The notes below the pieces were generated by a model, which worked only from the letters and a program-made list of their open reading frames with translations, searched no databases and was not told the origin of the DNA. This document shows, piece by piece, positions 1 through 11,330 of a DNA stretch of 64,000 bases; position 1 is the first letter of the stretch; each line of letters begins with the position of its first letter. The position numbers and the translations under genes were made by a program. This DNA comes from Brassica napus (lineage: Eukaryota > Streptophyta > Magnoliopsida > Brassicales > Brassicaceae): NCBI RefSeq assembly GCF_020379485.1, contig NC_063452.1, positions 10,085,065 through 10,149,064 on the forward strand, written 5' to 3'.

Positions 1-176
1 ATGAAAAAACGTTGCACGCGCCGTTATCTGCGTGCGTGTGAGAAGGGATCAGTGACCACCATCTCTTCTTCTCTCTTTTTTTTTAACTCCGCCAGCCACC
101 ATCACAGTCACACATTAAAAACAAAAACGCAAAGAAGAACAACTGAAGAAGGAACGAGAGAGAGAGAGAGAGAGCG

Positions 177-506
177 GTAAGGATCCCGATTTACCCGCCA
201 ATACTTGTTGGAAAATATATTTGGACTCTTCATCTAGAGTTAGATTGTTCGGCTGGGGGTTTATCATGAATTTGTAGGTGAGAATTTAGATCATCTCTAG
301 GTTTGGTGTCTCTGTGGATTCAGATTCGAGATTGTATGTTTTTCGAATAGTATGTGTTTGTGATTATTCGCCATAACTGATACTGTCTTTGTGCTTGATT
401 GCATCACGATTGGGCTTTTTTTGCATGATGAACATATAGCTTCATTTCTTACCATCTGTTAGTCTATCTATATCTTGGCATATTATATAACTTGTGCCTT
501 CCACAG
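177..506 (+). other. Probable 5'UTR intron of the PHL4-like gene
   Basis: A purine leader with a GA microsatellite (about 155-175) runs into a donor GTAAGG at 177. A pyrimidine-rich acceptor ending CCACAG lies at 501-506, 12 bases before the start codon. The exact transcript start is not visible, since the promoter lies largely outside the window. Confidence 0.5.
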
Positions 507-518
507 ATTATCTCATCA

Positions 519-2131
519 ATGGAGACTCGCAACCTTGCACACACTTGTTCTTCGATACCACCACCAGACATTCCCATCAATTCACAACAGCACAATCAAC
601 TCATCGCAGGGCCCTATCATCATCTCCTCTCTGCCAATGGCGAAGCAGTTGGTCACATTTATTCTAATGATTTCCCTAACGCTGCTTCTTCCATGGTCTC
701 TCATGAGATGTTAGACTGGGATGATCATGCTGACCTTCTTGATTTGGGAGTAGTGGAGGAGGATGACGAATTGATTACTAATGAGAATCCTATCATGTCT
801 CCTTTCTGGAACGATGTTTTCCTTGTCGCAAGTTCAACCTCAGCTCCCAAGGTTGGTTGTTGCGTTTTCTACTTTATAATGATCTCTCACAAATAAATAT
901 TGTGTTTTTTTTTTTATAAAAAAAGGTAGGATATTGTTTCAGGTCCATGAATCAACTATGCAATCTCAGATTCAACAACCCCAAGTTCCCCTGCAGCATC
1001 CTTCTCCTTGTGTTGAATTGCCACCTCTTGTTAGGACAGTATCCTCAAACAGCAACGACAACACCAATTCCACCAGTGCTGCAGCTAAGGGACGTATGCG
1101 TTGGACCCCAGAACTTCATGAAGCTTTTGTTGAGGCTGTTAACCACCTTGGTGGCATGAACAGTTGAGCATCGTCCCTCAATCTTTTTTTGTTTTTTAGA
1201 TCTTTCTTCGACTTTGAAACAGTGATGAAGCTCGGTTTGTGCTGATTCAGTGTCTTCTTTAACGCAGACGCAAAACCTAAGGCCGTGCTGAAGCATATGA
1301 AAGTCCAAGGCTTGACTATTTATCATGTCAAAAGTCATTTGCAGGTTTACTTTTTTCTTTATTTCTTAGTTGTTGATAAAAGCCAACATAATATTTTTCT
1401 TTTATCAAATTGCAGAAATATAGGACAGCTAGATATGTATCAGAACCATCAGAAGGTATAAAAAATGACCCCACTCCTCTCATGATGAGGAAAGTATTGT
1501 ATGGTGTTAACTTATATCTACTACTGGTCTCCTTCTTTTTGTTTATCTATCTTGATATGTCGTTTACAGGCTCCACAAACTACTGACTTTTAAGATTATC
1601 TTGTCTGACGGTTTTATCAGGCTCGCAAGAGACGAAGTTGACACCGCTGGAGCATGTTACATCTCTTGATACGAAACGGTGGGGGTTTGGTAAACAAGTG
1701 CTACACACCATTTCTAACCAGATTCTTGTCTATAAACAAATTGGCATATTAATTGATTTTGCAGTGGGATAGATATAAATGAGGCGCTGCGAATTCAGAT
1801 GGAAGTTCAGAAGCAACTTCATGAGCAGCTCGAGGTACAACAACCGATGAACGTATATGCATCCTTTTAGCTTTGTTTGTATTCGGTTGCAAATCCTTGA
1901 AAGTTGCAAACAGTTGAAAAAAGTGGGTTGTTTTGACTGTGGTTTCAGGTTCAAAGAAAGATGCAACTTCGGATAGAAGAACAGGGAAAGGTCCTGCTCA
2001 TGATGTTTGAAAAGCAAAATATGGATTTTTGCAAACCGGAACAAGAAGACAAAGCAAGTGAGAAGACGCCTGAAAGCTGTTCAGAGGAGGCAGATTCTCC
2101 ACGACCAAAGCGTCCGAGAAACGATGAATGA
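519..2131 (+). CDS. PHL4: PHR1/PHL4-like MYB-CC (GARP) transcription factor
   Basis: Nuclear factor of the phosphate-starvation response; PHR1-family proteins bind P1BS sites as dimers. Seven coding exons join with GT/AG sites and keep frame: 519-851, 943-1162, 1268-1344, 1416-1455, 1621-1678, 1765-1834, 1949-2131, giving 326 residues. The GARP/MYB domain (about residues 157-210) starts MRWTPELHEAF, contains VKSHLQKYRTARY and is split by introns at the usual places. The coiled-coil (CC) domain follows (about 239-275) with QMEVQKQLHEQLE and LRIEEQGK. The tail ends in a basic PKRPRNDE. A 5'UTR intron fits 177-506 (donor after a GA repeat, acceptor just before the ATG). PHR1 has about 409 residues; this copy is short mainly in the acidic region before the MYB domain. 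The start is the first ATG after the leader intron. The family call is firm. PHL4 rather than PHR1 rests on neighbouring genes (At2g20400 region, from memory). Confidence 0.88.
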
Positions 2132-2871
2132 AAGGAGAGGTTTCTTGGGATGACATATCTATAAAAGTGAAAACGGTGTGTTGGTGAAGGAGTAGAGTTT
2201 GACTTATTAGAGTAGGAGCTTTCTGTCTTCTTAGGGGGCCTTTTTCTCTCTGTTTTCCTTCTTCTCTTTACTAAAACTATTATTTTCTGATTCTCAGCTC
2301 ACTAGGAATAAACAGAAATAAAGAGCAATGAATTTTGTAGATTTTTTCCTATCTCTGGGATGTAATCTGAATGCTAATTCTAGATTTAGTGTTTATGTTG
2401 TTATTTGGAGAGACACCTTTAACTTTAAACTTCAAAAAATTATAAGTTTTGACGGGATGTTCTAGCTGGAGAAGTAACATAACATAATTTGAAAAACAGG
2501 ATGAAAAGAAGATACCATGGGCATTGACGCAAGTAAGCACAAATGCTTTCAGAGAATTGAGCATCTGTTTTAACATTTATCTGAGTTTCATGTGTCACGT
2601 CAGTATCACACAAACATATTTTGTGCCTATTGTAACAAGGAATTTTCTGTAACAATAATTTCCCATCTTAACCCAAAAAAAAATCATAGTACCTTCCAAT
2701 CTACTTGTTAGGTTCAAGTTCTCCAGTTATATAGAAGAACAAAAAGAGCATTGTTGTAATTAAAGAGAATGAGAATAGTACAAGACTGAGACTAAAAACA
2801 AATCTAATATTGGTATGTTCAGTGATAATTAATTAGCCAAGCAGGAAAGACTCTTCTTCTGTCTCTCCTTC
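2132..2871. other. 3'UTRs between two convergent genes
   Basis: This stretch holds the 3'UTR of the PHL4-like gene, with AATAAA-like signals at about 2307-2322, and then the 3'UTR of the RIC gene on the other strand. No coding potential, repeat or RNA gene was seen. Confidence 0.5.
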
Positions 2872-3901
2872 TCAAAAGTCATCTCTGTTGTCGAATTGAG
2901 GCATAGATCTCACAGAACCAGTTTCAGACATGTTATCCACGTCAGATCTTCCGATCGATCTAGTTGAACCTCCTCCAGTTTCCTTCGTCTTCTTCTTCCT
3001 CCTTGATTTCTTCGGAACTTCTGGTAAACTTCCTGTTCCTGGACTAGACCAAGAAGAAAACTCGTTTAGTTCAGACACTTCTTTTGGTCTTCTTGACGAT
3101 GATGTTGTTCCTTTTTTCGACGACCGACGTTTAGTTTTGTCCGATGATATTTCTCTTGTTGGAGAACCTTTCTCGGAAGCTGCTTTCCTCGTAGATTTTG
3201 GTAATTTTGGTAAATCTCTGATCCGACCGCCACATTCCGACATACATCTCGCGGAGGAATCATCTTCTCCGCCTCCTTGTCCAGATTCTAATCCAGCACC
3301 ATCTTTGAACTCGTTCATCTTTCAAACATATAAATATATATACACACACACCACATTAAAACCAAATAAATTAATCCTTGCAAGCTAGGCATGCATTGTA
3401 GGTAAAGTACTTACCCAGCTTGGTGCGGAGGCAGGAGTAGAGGATGGTCCATCCCAACCAATATGGGCTACATGCTTTACGTCCGTTGGATTCCCTATCT
3501 CTATCTCTTCTTCTTCTTTTCCACTTTCTATCATAAATTTAATAACCAATATAATACTCCCAAAAATAAGTATTAATTGCATGTATATATTACTATGACA
3601 TTATTCATCAACACGTACAATGCATGCAAACTTTCTTCTACGTGATATATTGTCTAGAGTAATTGCATGTATATATTACTATGGCATTATTCATCAACAC
3701 GTACAATGCATGCAAACTTTCTTCTACGTGATATATTGTCTAGAGTAATCATAGTTTATGATTCAGCAACATAGTATATAAACATCGAAAGAGGAATCAG
3801 TTCAAAAAAAAAACCATCGAAAGAGGAAGAAGTTAATTACCAAATACTTGAGAAATGTATCGGAGGCCTTTCAATAGGCTTTTCATACTTGAGCTTGACA
3901 T
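2872..3901 (-). CDS. RIC6: ROP-interactive CRIB-motif protein (RIC), RIC6/RIC7-like
   Basis: Effector that binds active ROP (plant Rho) GTPases through a CRIB motif and passes the signal to cytoskeleton or vesicle traffic at the plasma membrane. Three exons join in frame: 3901-3841, 3527-3415 and 3318-2872, giving 206 residues. The N-terminus [20 protein letters not shown] is the basic/aromatic leader typical of RICs. The CRIB motif [17 protein letters not shown] follows at about residues 30-46, with the conserved I, P, two H, G and D all present. The rest is Ser/Lys-rich with RRKKK-like basic patches and is poorly conserved in the family. The first intron carries an 86-bp tandem duplication. 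Neighbours match At2g20430 (RIC6) by order; RIC7 is the paralogous alternative. Family certain, exact member inferred. Confidence 0.85.
3575..3746. repeat. 86-bp perfect-length tandem duplication in the RIC intron 1
   Basis: Copy 1 (3575-3660) and copy 2 (3661-3746) lie head to tail and differ at one base by eye (ATGACATT against ATGGCATT). Each copy contains two ACGT cores (ACACGTAC and CTACGTGA). The near identity suggests a recent duplication. Confidence 0.9.
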
Positions 3902-5041
3902 TGTAAGTTGCATAGATCTTGAAGTCGGGTGTTTTCTTTTTGTTTACATAAGAAAATGAAGAAAAAAAATGCTAGTAATGAAAATAGAAAATAAAAAAAT
4001 CAAGAAGACAAATCAAAGAAACTATTGCATGCAAAAACAAGGATTTTACAATCGCAAAATTAAATGCTGGTTTTTGAAATACTCATCACTTTTCCAGAAC
4101 ACAATAGTTGGCGGCAATCAAATAACGAGGAAAACTATCGTATGAAAGATCACCGAACTTAAGAAAGAAAATTGCATCTCAGAAACCTGTAGGTTTATCC
4201 TATAATAGCGGATTATCCGATATTAAAAAGAACCAAATAATTAAAAACAAAACAAGAAATGGTTTGATAAAATAAAAAAAAATATATAAATTCACCTAAA
4301 AGTCCTCAAATTTCAGGAGAAAAGAAACAAGGAACAAAGGTTCAGCAAACAGAAATGAAAAAGGAAAAAAAAATCGAAGGCAACTAAAGAAAATGATTGT
4401 TTGAAGAGTAATGGTGGAGAGAGTATAAAGGTGATACGGTAAAAAACGAGTGGAAATGTTTATTTTAACCAAGTATTCCAGTTATTCTGATGGTTAATAT
4501 TTTTCCTTTTTATTATTACTTTCAGAATTAGTCAAATTTAGAATTCGTAACCTTTTTTTAACATAACATATTAGATATACAATGTGCCAGTCTTTTTGAA
4601 AATTTTAAAAGCAAAACAATATTAAAGATAGAGACATAAACTTAGAATAGTTTAATAAAATGTAGAAACTGATTTGCAAAAACACACTCGAGAATAATTT
4701 TATGGAAAAATATTGTGTCATTCGAGTATTTAAACTTGGAAATAGTCATTATATATTGTGAAGTTGAGCGCTCCACTTCACAACCCTTAATTTCATCGGA
4801 GTGATAATTGTATCTTCCGATCTCAAACGAACTATTACTATAAACAGTCAGAAAACACCAGTATTCTCTGACTTTGGACCAAGAAAAATATTTCTCATAG
4901 AGAGGAGTTTTTGTAAAAAATTCACTCTAATAAAAAGAAAGATGGGGAAACGTCAGTCCTACAATAAAAAGGTTGTGTTCCAAAAAAAAAACAATAATTC
5001 ATAGCCCCGACATGAGAAAATTTTGAATTTGTATATAGAAC
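3902..5041. other. RIC upstream region and AT-rich spacer
   Basis: This stretch probably includes the RIC 5'UTR and promoter, which reads leftwards; a TATA-like string occurs near 4423. The rest is low-complexity A-rich DNA. Short open frames here lack codon structure and homology, and no element boundary was seen. Confidence 0.4.
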
Positions 5042-6590
5042 TGATATCTTGCATATTTCCATTGTCTTATCCATTCACCCATGTGCATTTTGATCGTATA
5101 TACTAGGATTTAGCCATGTTTAGGTTGCATTTTGCATACATGAGTCATTATCAGGTATTGGAGTACCACATGGAGCTCTTGGAGACATTTGGGTGCATTT
5201 GGAGCTCAAAAAAGGTGATAAAAGTGATCATTGGACGAGCAGTGCATGGGAGCGACCTCACCGGAGCGACACCGTGAAGTCGCTGTGACACCCTTTCAGA
5301 GCGACTTGGCCAGAGCGACACCCCGATGTCGCTCGCGTCTCCATCGATCGGAGGCACGAGAGCGACTTGGCCAGAGCTACACCATAAGGTCGCTCCAGCT
5401 GGGAGCGACGTGACCGGAGCGACACAGCGAGGTCGCTCGCAAAGAGCGACCCGGAGCGACGTCTCGCAGCGACCCCTCCAGGTCGCTCCTGAAGCCTGGA
5501 GCGACCTCTCAGAGCGATTACTGGAGGTCACTGCGCGCCTCCTGTTTGCTCAAATTCATTTCTACTCAAGGGCCTTTTGGTCATTTCATTATGCACGTTT
5601 TTACTTCTGAAAACCTATGTTTTAAGTACCTTTAGCAGCCACCAGACCGATTATCTTTGGTTCTAAGAAAAACCTTTGGAAAATTCATCTCTTGAATCAT
5701 CTTTGTTCATCTAGTTATTGCAATTCTATGTTTCTAATTCATTGTTATATCTCTTTGTATGATTAATCTGAAATCCAAAATGAGTTTAAGAGGAATCATG
5801 AAGAGTAGTGAGTAATCACCATTTGAATTCATGGGTTAGGAAGATTAAGGGTGATTAGGTTAGAACTAGGATGTTTTAGAGTATATCATTCCAAAACCTT
5901 GCTAGTAGAGTAATCATAATGCATCTTCTGAGTTAGCTTCTCAAAAGTTGATCTTTAGGCATTTCCCACCCAAAAGGTGTTCGATGAAATGCCTCAAAAA
6001 ACTCTTCTAAGCTTTTAGCATATTTTGCCAAAGACATTTGTTGTTAGAAGTGCTAAGATAGCTTTAGACCTGTTAGTAATGATTGCTTACATATTATTCA
6101 ACCAAAGACATTTGTTGTTTGAAATATGTTAGTAAATGAACATTCATCTAGACATAGAGTTTGTTTAGGATCGTGTCTAAGATTAAGGTTGATAGTTTGA
6201 TTGTTCGTCTGTCATTTTTATTCTTAGTTCGAAACTTGATCACCCAAGGTCTAATTCCTATGCCCATGAGTTCTCATTTTCCTTAGTTAAGAAAGTCAAC
6301 TCATTTACCGTTTTTATTATTCTGAAACTGCATTAGTATTAATCATTAGTTTAGAAAACCCTTTAAATCATCGGTTGCACTTAGATTAAGTAAGTACTTG
6401 CATTCTCAGTGCTTGAAATCTCTTAGAATTGGTTCTACAATCATTTATACTAAAACATTTTTCTTAAGAACCTTTAAAACTTCTATCATCAATAACTATG
6501 AGTTTTGTACCATCCAATGGATAATCGCAAACACAATTTTATTTCATCTTATATTCATAAACACAATTTTATTACACCTCAAGTGTGTTA
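5042..6590. mobile_element. Probable solo LTR / Ty3-gypsy LTR remnant
   Basis: The segment has the texture of a long crucifer Ty3/gypsy LTR: a TGATATCTTGCAT-type start near 5042, a GC-rich block at 5232-5530, then a long non-coding tract with an internal partial repeat (an ACATTTGTTGTT motif twice, near 6035 and 6108). No second LTR, primer site or pol sequence is seen in the window, so a solo LTR or fragment fits best. The borders are approximate and no target duplication was identified. Confidence 0.45.
5232..5530. repeat. GAGCGAC/GTCGCTC degenerate minisatellite
   Basis: About 20 copies of the heptad GAGCGAC or its complement GTCGCTC occur within 300 bases, spaced at roughly 10-25 bases and mixing both orientations (for example GGTCGCTCC near 5388 and GGAGCGACGT near 5403). 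It is strikingly GC-rich against a ~30% GC surround. It lies inside the probable LTR. Confidence 0.75.
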
Positions 6591-6842
6591 AAAATTAATA
6601 TCGACCGAAATGATTAACAATAACAGTATATGTATTTATGATATTAACTATATAACAAATGTTTCTTAATGTTGTGATATTTACTCTATTAATTTAGAGT
6701 CATAATTTTTATCTACCATTAGAAAATTGTCATTTAAATTTGAAATGGTCCTACAAAATATGTAACAGTATTTAAACCATTATAAATCTAATATACTAAT
6801 TAAAGGTAAATCTAATATCAAGAATAAATATCTAAGGCATAA
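6591..6842. other. AT-rich spacer
   Basis: Low-complexity AT-rich DNA with no gene or repeat boundary seen. Confidence 0.4.
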
Positions 6843-7102
6843 TCTATACTATTAAAATAGAAGTCATGAATTCTCTCATGTGTAATTTTTAGTTTGGACC
6901 ATTCCTCAAAAATATCAAATTTTACATAAGTTCGTTATTATATTTTTAATATCTTTATATTTTTAGGGGCCCATCTTTTTATTTGAAATAAAAATGAATA
7001 TAATTAAAATATTCTGACAAAATCTTTTAAAAAACTTTATAGAATATTTTTAAATTTACTTTCAAAATTTGTTAGTTTTAATTTAATTATCATAAAATAT
7101 AA

Positions 7103-7600
7103 AGGGCAAATCTCCAAAATAGCAAATTTCTAAGTTTATGTCACAAAAATAGCACTCAAAAACTAAAATGATTAAAATAACATTTTATCTTTTGAAAAAT
7201 TTAAATTTTTTTTATTTTTCTAAATATGAAATCTTATCCCAAAACCCCACTCCCCAACTCTAAACCCTAAACTCTAAACCCTAAACTCTAAATCCTAAAC
7301 CGTAAATCCTAAATCATAAACCCCACCCCTTAACTCTAAACCCTAAACCCCACCCCTAAACTCTAAACCCTAAACCCTAAAATCTAAACTCTAAACCCTA
7401 AACCCTAAACCCTAAACCCTAAATCCTAAACCCGACCCCTTAACTCTAAACCCTAATGTCTAAATTAATTTACCATTGGGGTATAAGTGTATATTTATCT
7501 CTTTTGATAAAACATTAAGTGCTATTTTGGTCATTTTTATTCTTATAGGCTATATTTGTGACAAAAACTTTTTTAGTGTTATCCTTGTCATTTTCTCAAA
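7103..7600. mobile_element. Inverted-repeat element with a telomere-like (CCCTAAA) core
   Basis: The left arm (about 7103-7180) contains GTCACAAAAATAGCACTC. The right arm (about 7515-7600), read in reverse, contains GTCACAAATATAGCC and other matching blocks. Between them (7256-7455) lie over 20 degenerate AAACCCTAA / AAACTCTAA units. This resembles a non-autonomous DNA element rather than a telomere. No coding sequence was found. Confidence 0.55.
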
Positions 7601-7948
7601 TATAAATTAGAAATTAAAATTGAATTTAGCTTTGATTTATAAAAGAAAATTAAAAATTAAAATATTTGTAATTATATTCAATCATAATAAAAATGAAATT
7701 GATTAATTTCAAATTACATTTTACCAATAATTTTAAAAGATTTTGTTAGAACTAAATATTTATTTCTATTTTAATTTTCAAGAAATATATCTATCTATTC
7801 TATTAAAATAAAATTCATAATTTCTTTTATGTGTGATATTTGTATTCAGACCATGATTTGATTTTTTAAATTAAATGTATATCCTTAATGCTAATAATAT
7901 ATAATCTTTTAACTACTTTAATCATAATATCTTTTGATATCTTTTAAT

Positions 7949-7974
7949 TTATATATATATATATATATATATAT
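7949..7974. repeat. (AT)n microsatellite
   Basis: About 12 uninterrupted AT dinucleotides in AT-rich transposon-derived DNA. Confidence 0.9.
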
Positions 7975-9937
7975 TTATTTATTTATTTAAAATTCTAAAA
8001 AATCTGTTGAAACAGATTATAACAAGATCTTAATTGTCAAAAATTGAATATAAATATTTTCACTAATTTTGTAATTAGTAATGAAATGTTATTATACATT
8101 AATATATTTTCAGCTATATTTTATAAAATGAAAATAATAAAATTATATCCTATTTTATCTATTTTCTAATAATACCTACCATTTTAAAAGAAAAACATTA
8201 TATTGAACTGAATATGATAAAATTATTTTAAATTGATAAGTTAATATATTTTATTTTAATAAATATAAAATATTTATGCTAAAAATATAATATGTTGGTA
8301 GAACGGGTTAACATTAGTAAAATATATAATACATGTATAAAAAGTTAACTTATCTAAACTTTTATATATATAGTAATTTATTATATAAGATGAATAAACA
8401 TAAAAAAATTACTAAAGAAAATCTAGCGATTTGAATTACGGGTTACAATCATAATAAATTAGATACAAAACAATTTTCAAATATGTTGTTTCATACATAA
8501 ACAAAATGAGGAAATTTGGAAAAATGTCTTTATGTGAGATTATATTTTGAAAATTACACCAACTTTTTTTTTTGAAAAGTACACTTGTTTATAGGTGAAA
8601 TGACCAAATTATCCAATTTGAATGTTTGTAATTATTCTAATAGCTAAGATAAAATCTTAATAAAACAATTTAGAATATTGTGTTTCTTTTTGAAACAAAT
8701 TTAACAATAATAGGATTTTTGTTGATTTTGGTTTCAAATCATTGACTCAATATGTATATAGTATCTTATAAGTATATCTTACATTTCTTCTGATTAAACA
8801 AACGATGTCAATGCTTTGGAAAAAACGATGCCCCATTGTATTGCCATCTCTTGTGTATTGCTTACCAATAGGATGTTAACCCGAAACATTGTTCTCTTTT
8901 ATCAACATTAAAAACATATGAGACCAAGTAATATAGAAAAACAAGAATCAGCTTAAAAATACAGAAAAACGTACTAGACCAGCTATATGAATACCTTCTA
9001 ACCAATGCTAAGATATTTTTTTTTATAAACAAATCAACAGTACAACATCTGGAAAATAGCAAAACTTGATTAGCTCAATTCGTTGCTTCCCAAACAAAAG
9101 CTCTTCAGATTTTCATCACAATTTACCACATTCTTGTTAGTAGGATTCTTAAAAAAACAATCAGTCAGTAATATACACGTTCTTAGCCAATAACTAAATG
9201 ATCACTTGTTCCGATTCGAATTTTTTTTGTCTTTATATACAACCATACACGCATTTGATGTACATTTTCTCTTTTTGTTACCACACAGTGGATCAAAGGA
9301 AGAATGATATATTTGTGAACTTTGTGCATATATATGGAACACAAAAGACTCTTGCAGTTCCATAAAATTTATGAATTAATTTTTCCATTCTTAAAAAAAA
9401 TGATTTGTCTATTTTTTCATTATGTGATGGTAACATGTTCAATCTATTCATTTTTCTACGCCATGAAGACACCAACAACATTAGTATGCAATTATCTCAA
9501 AAATATATTTATCACAGACATAACAATAATATTATTTTCAGATTTACATTTTAGTTATTAATTTAAATTTTAATTTAAATAAGGATAAGAGTGTCTTATC
9601 ACACATAATAAATTTTAGTTTTCAAAAAATAAAAAAGAAATGTATTTTTCAAAATTTAAATAAAAAATTTAGTATTTTTCAAAAATTATCCCAAAAAAAA
9701 TCTGGTTTAATAATCAAAAACAAATTCAATAGGACAAATATATAATAAGAAGCAACATATATATGTGATGATTTGAATTTACAACATGAAAACTGTAAAA
9801 GCATTATATTTAAAATAATTATACAAATATTTAAATATGTGAGTAACATTAAAAATGTATATTGATTGTGTAAAACAAATATCTATATATAAACATGAAA
9901 ATATACATCTGCACGGTTGTGCGGATCAAAATCTAGT

Positions 9938-11155
9938 AATTTGTTATTAGCAACTAAATTATGTAAAAGAAATCTTTGGCAGCTAATACTATAATCGGAC
10001 ACAGAATATTCGGCCAACAAAAGACTATATTATCTAATTATTTTATTTGTCAACTTAAAAAAGTCCAACATCAATATGTTCTTTCAGAAAATGGAATTCT
10101 ATAAAAAAAATAAAAAACTAAAAGTCTGTCATTAAACTACAAAATTATCACATTGGCTCCAGTCGTTACAACATTATTAGTCACACTTTTGTAAAATCAA
10201 AACTCATGTATGTCAATCAGTCGTGGTTTGGTCATGATCATTAATGTAAGTTTTCTTAAAATTTACACCTAACAATGCATATGTACATGCAAATTAAAAT
10301 TTTGAAATTAGTTTCAAATAAAAATATATTTCACGTATATATATTGTTAATGAACTTCATAATAACTAATTGTATACAAACTAAAACCAAAAATTGATAT
10401 TTATTTAACTAAATATACACTATTAGAAAAACTCCAACATGACTTTTTAAAAAGAAAATTTTAAATTCTCAAACACATGAACAATCTCTTACGCTATATT
10501 TGAGAAGTGATTTTGCCACATGTTCTTTTTACAATCAATTTCACAAAACCAAAATATGACATGACTACTGAAATTGATGAAATGACTTCCGGAAAAATAT
10601 AACATGTATAATTTCATTTAATGTTGATTTGTATTTTTGGCAAATTTATTAGAATATGGTAATAATTCATATATTACATTTAATATTGATATTTCTTTTT
10701 GGTAAACTTTTTTTAAATATGATAATAGCTCATACACCATCTATAAAATAAATATATTCATATATAACATTTCAAATTTCAAAATATTATTATTTTTGTA
10801 TAATTATACAATTTGTATTATTAAAACTTTCAAAAATTTAATCCTAAGAACATTAGTTTCTTATATATCTACAAATTTTATAAATACTGTTTAGGCTAAA
10901 TTTTTGATAATTATACAATTTTATATCATTTTATTAGTTTTATACAAATTGATTTAATATATATCAAATCTATATTAGATATTAGTAAGAAAATAGTAAA
11001 ATCTATAAAATTTAATAAAATTTATTTTTAAATGTAAGTTAGCTTTAAAAAGTTCTTTAGTGCACATGGTGTAGAAAAACACCTAGTGGTTTGTAAATAT
11101 TATGATTTATATATAAAAAACTTCATCCACGTTTCAGCGCGGGTTGAATTCTAGT
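9938..11155 (+). mobile_element. Helitron 3' end and AT-rich body
   Basis: The right end has CAGCGCGGGTTGAATTCTAGT at 11135-11155, a typical Helitron terminus (GC-rich stem, then CTAGT). The 5' end was not located, so the left border is only the previous Helitron end. The interval is non-coding. Confidence 0.45.
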
Positions 11156-11272
11156 AATTTCTTAATTTATAGATATATTAAAAAAATAATCAACAAAACT
11201 CGTACACTCAAGCTTGCTCGTTATTAGTTATTACGATTTCTAGAAAATGTTATTATCAACTGATTATACTGA

Positions 11273-11330
11273 ACTAGATATTTGCCCGCGCAATAGCGCG
11301 GATTGACTAATTTTTTTAGGCATATTGCAA
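11273..11330 (-). mobile_element. Helitron 3' end, reverse orientation
   Basis: Read on the minus strand this ends in CTAGT after a perfect hairpin: CCGCGC (11286-11291), loop AATA, GCGCGG (11296-11301). The body would extend to the right; its 5' end was not found. Confidence 0.55.

Larger units (their letters stand above)
6843..9937 (+). mobile_element. Helitron-type region with two 5' ends and one 3' end
   Basis: TCTATACTATTAAAATAGAAG at about 6843 and a related TCTATCTATTCTATTAAAAT at 7790 look like Helitron 5' termini. A 3' terminus with a small GC hairpin (GCACGGTTGTGC) followed by CTAGT lies at 9912-9937. Helitrons begin TC and end CTRR after a hairpin. No Rep/helicase coding is present, so these are non-autonomous. 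Which 5' end pairs with which 3' end is uncertain, and other insertions are nested inside. Confidence 0.45.

Noticed and set aside
2930..3388. 152-codon plus-strand open frame opposite the RIC gene
   Set aside because: Shadow of the RIC last exon; the minus strand has correct splice sites and the CRIB domain.
5151..5610. Overlapping open frames in the GAGCGAC block
   Set aside because: Open on several frames because of repeat composition; low-complexity Arg/Ser products and no homology.
7256..7455. Interstitial telomere or fused chromosome end
   Set aside because: Units are degenerate, short and enclosed by inverted arms of a mobile element.
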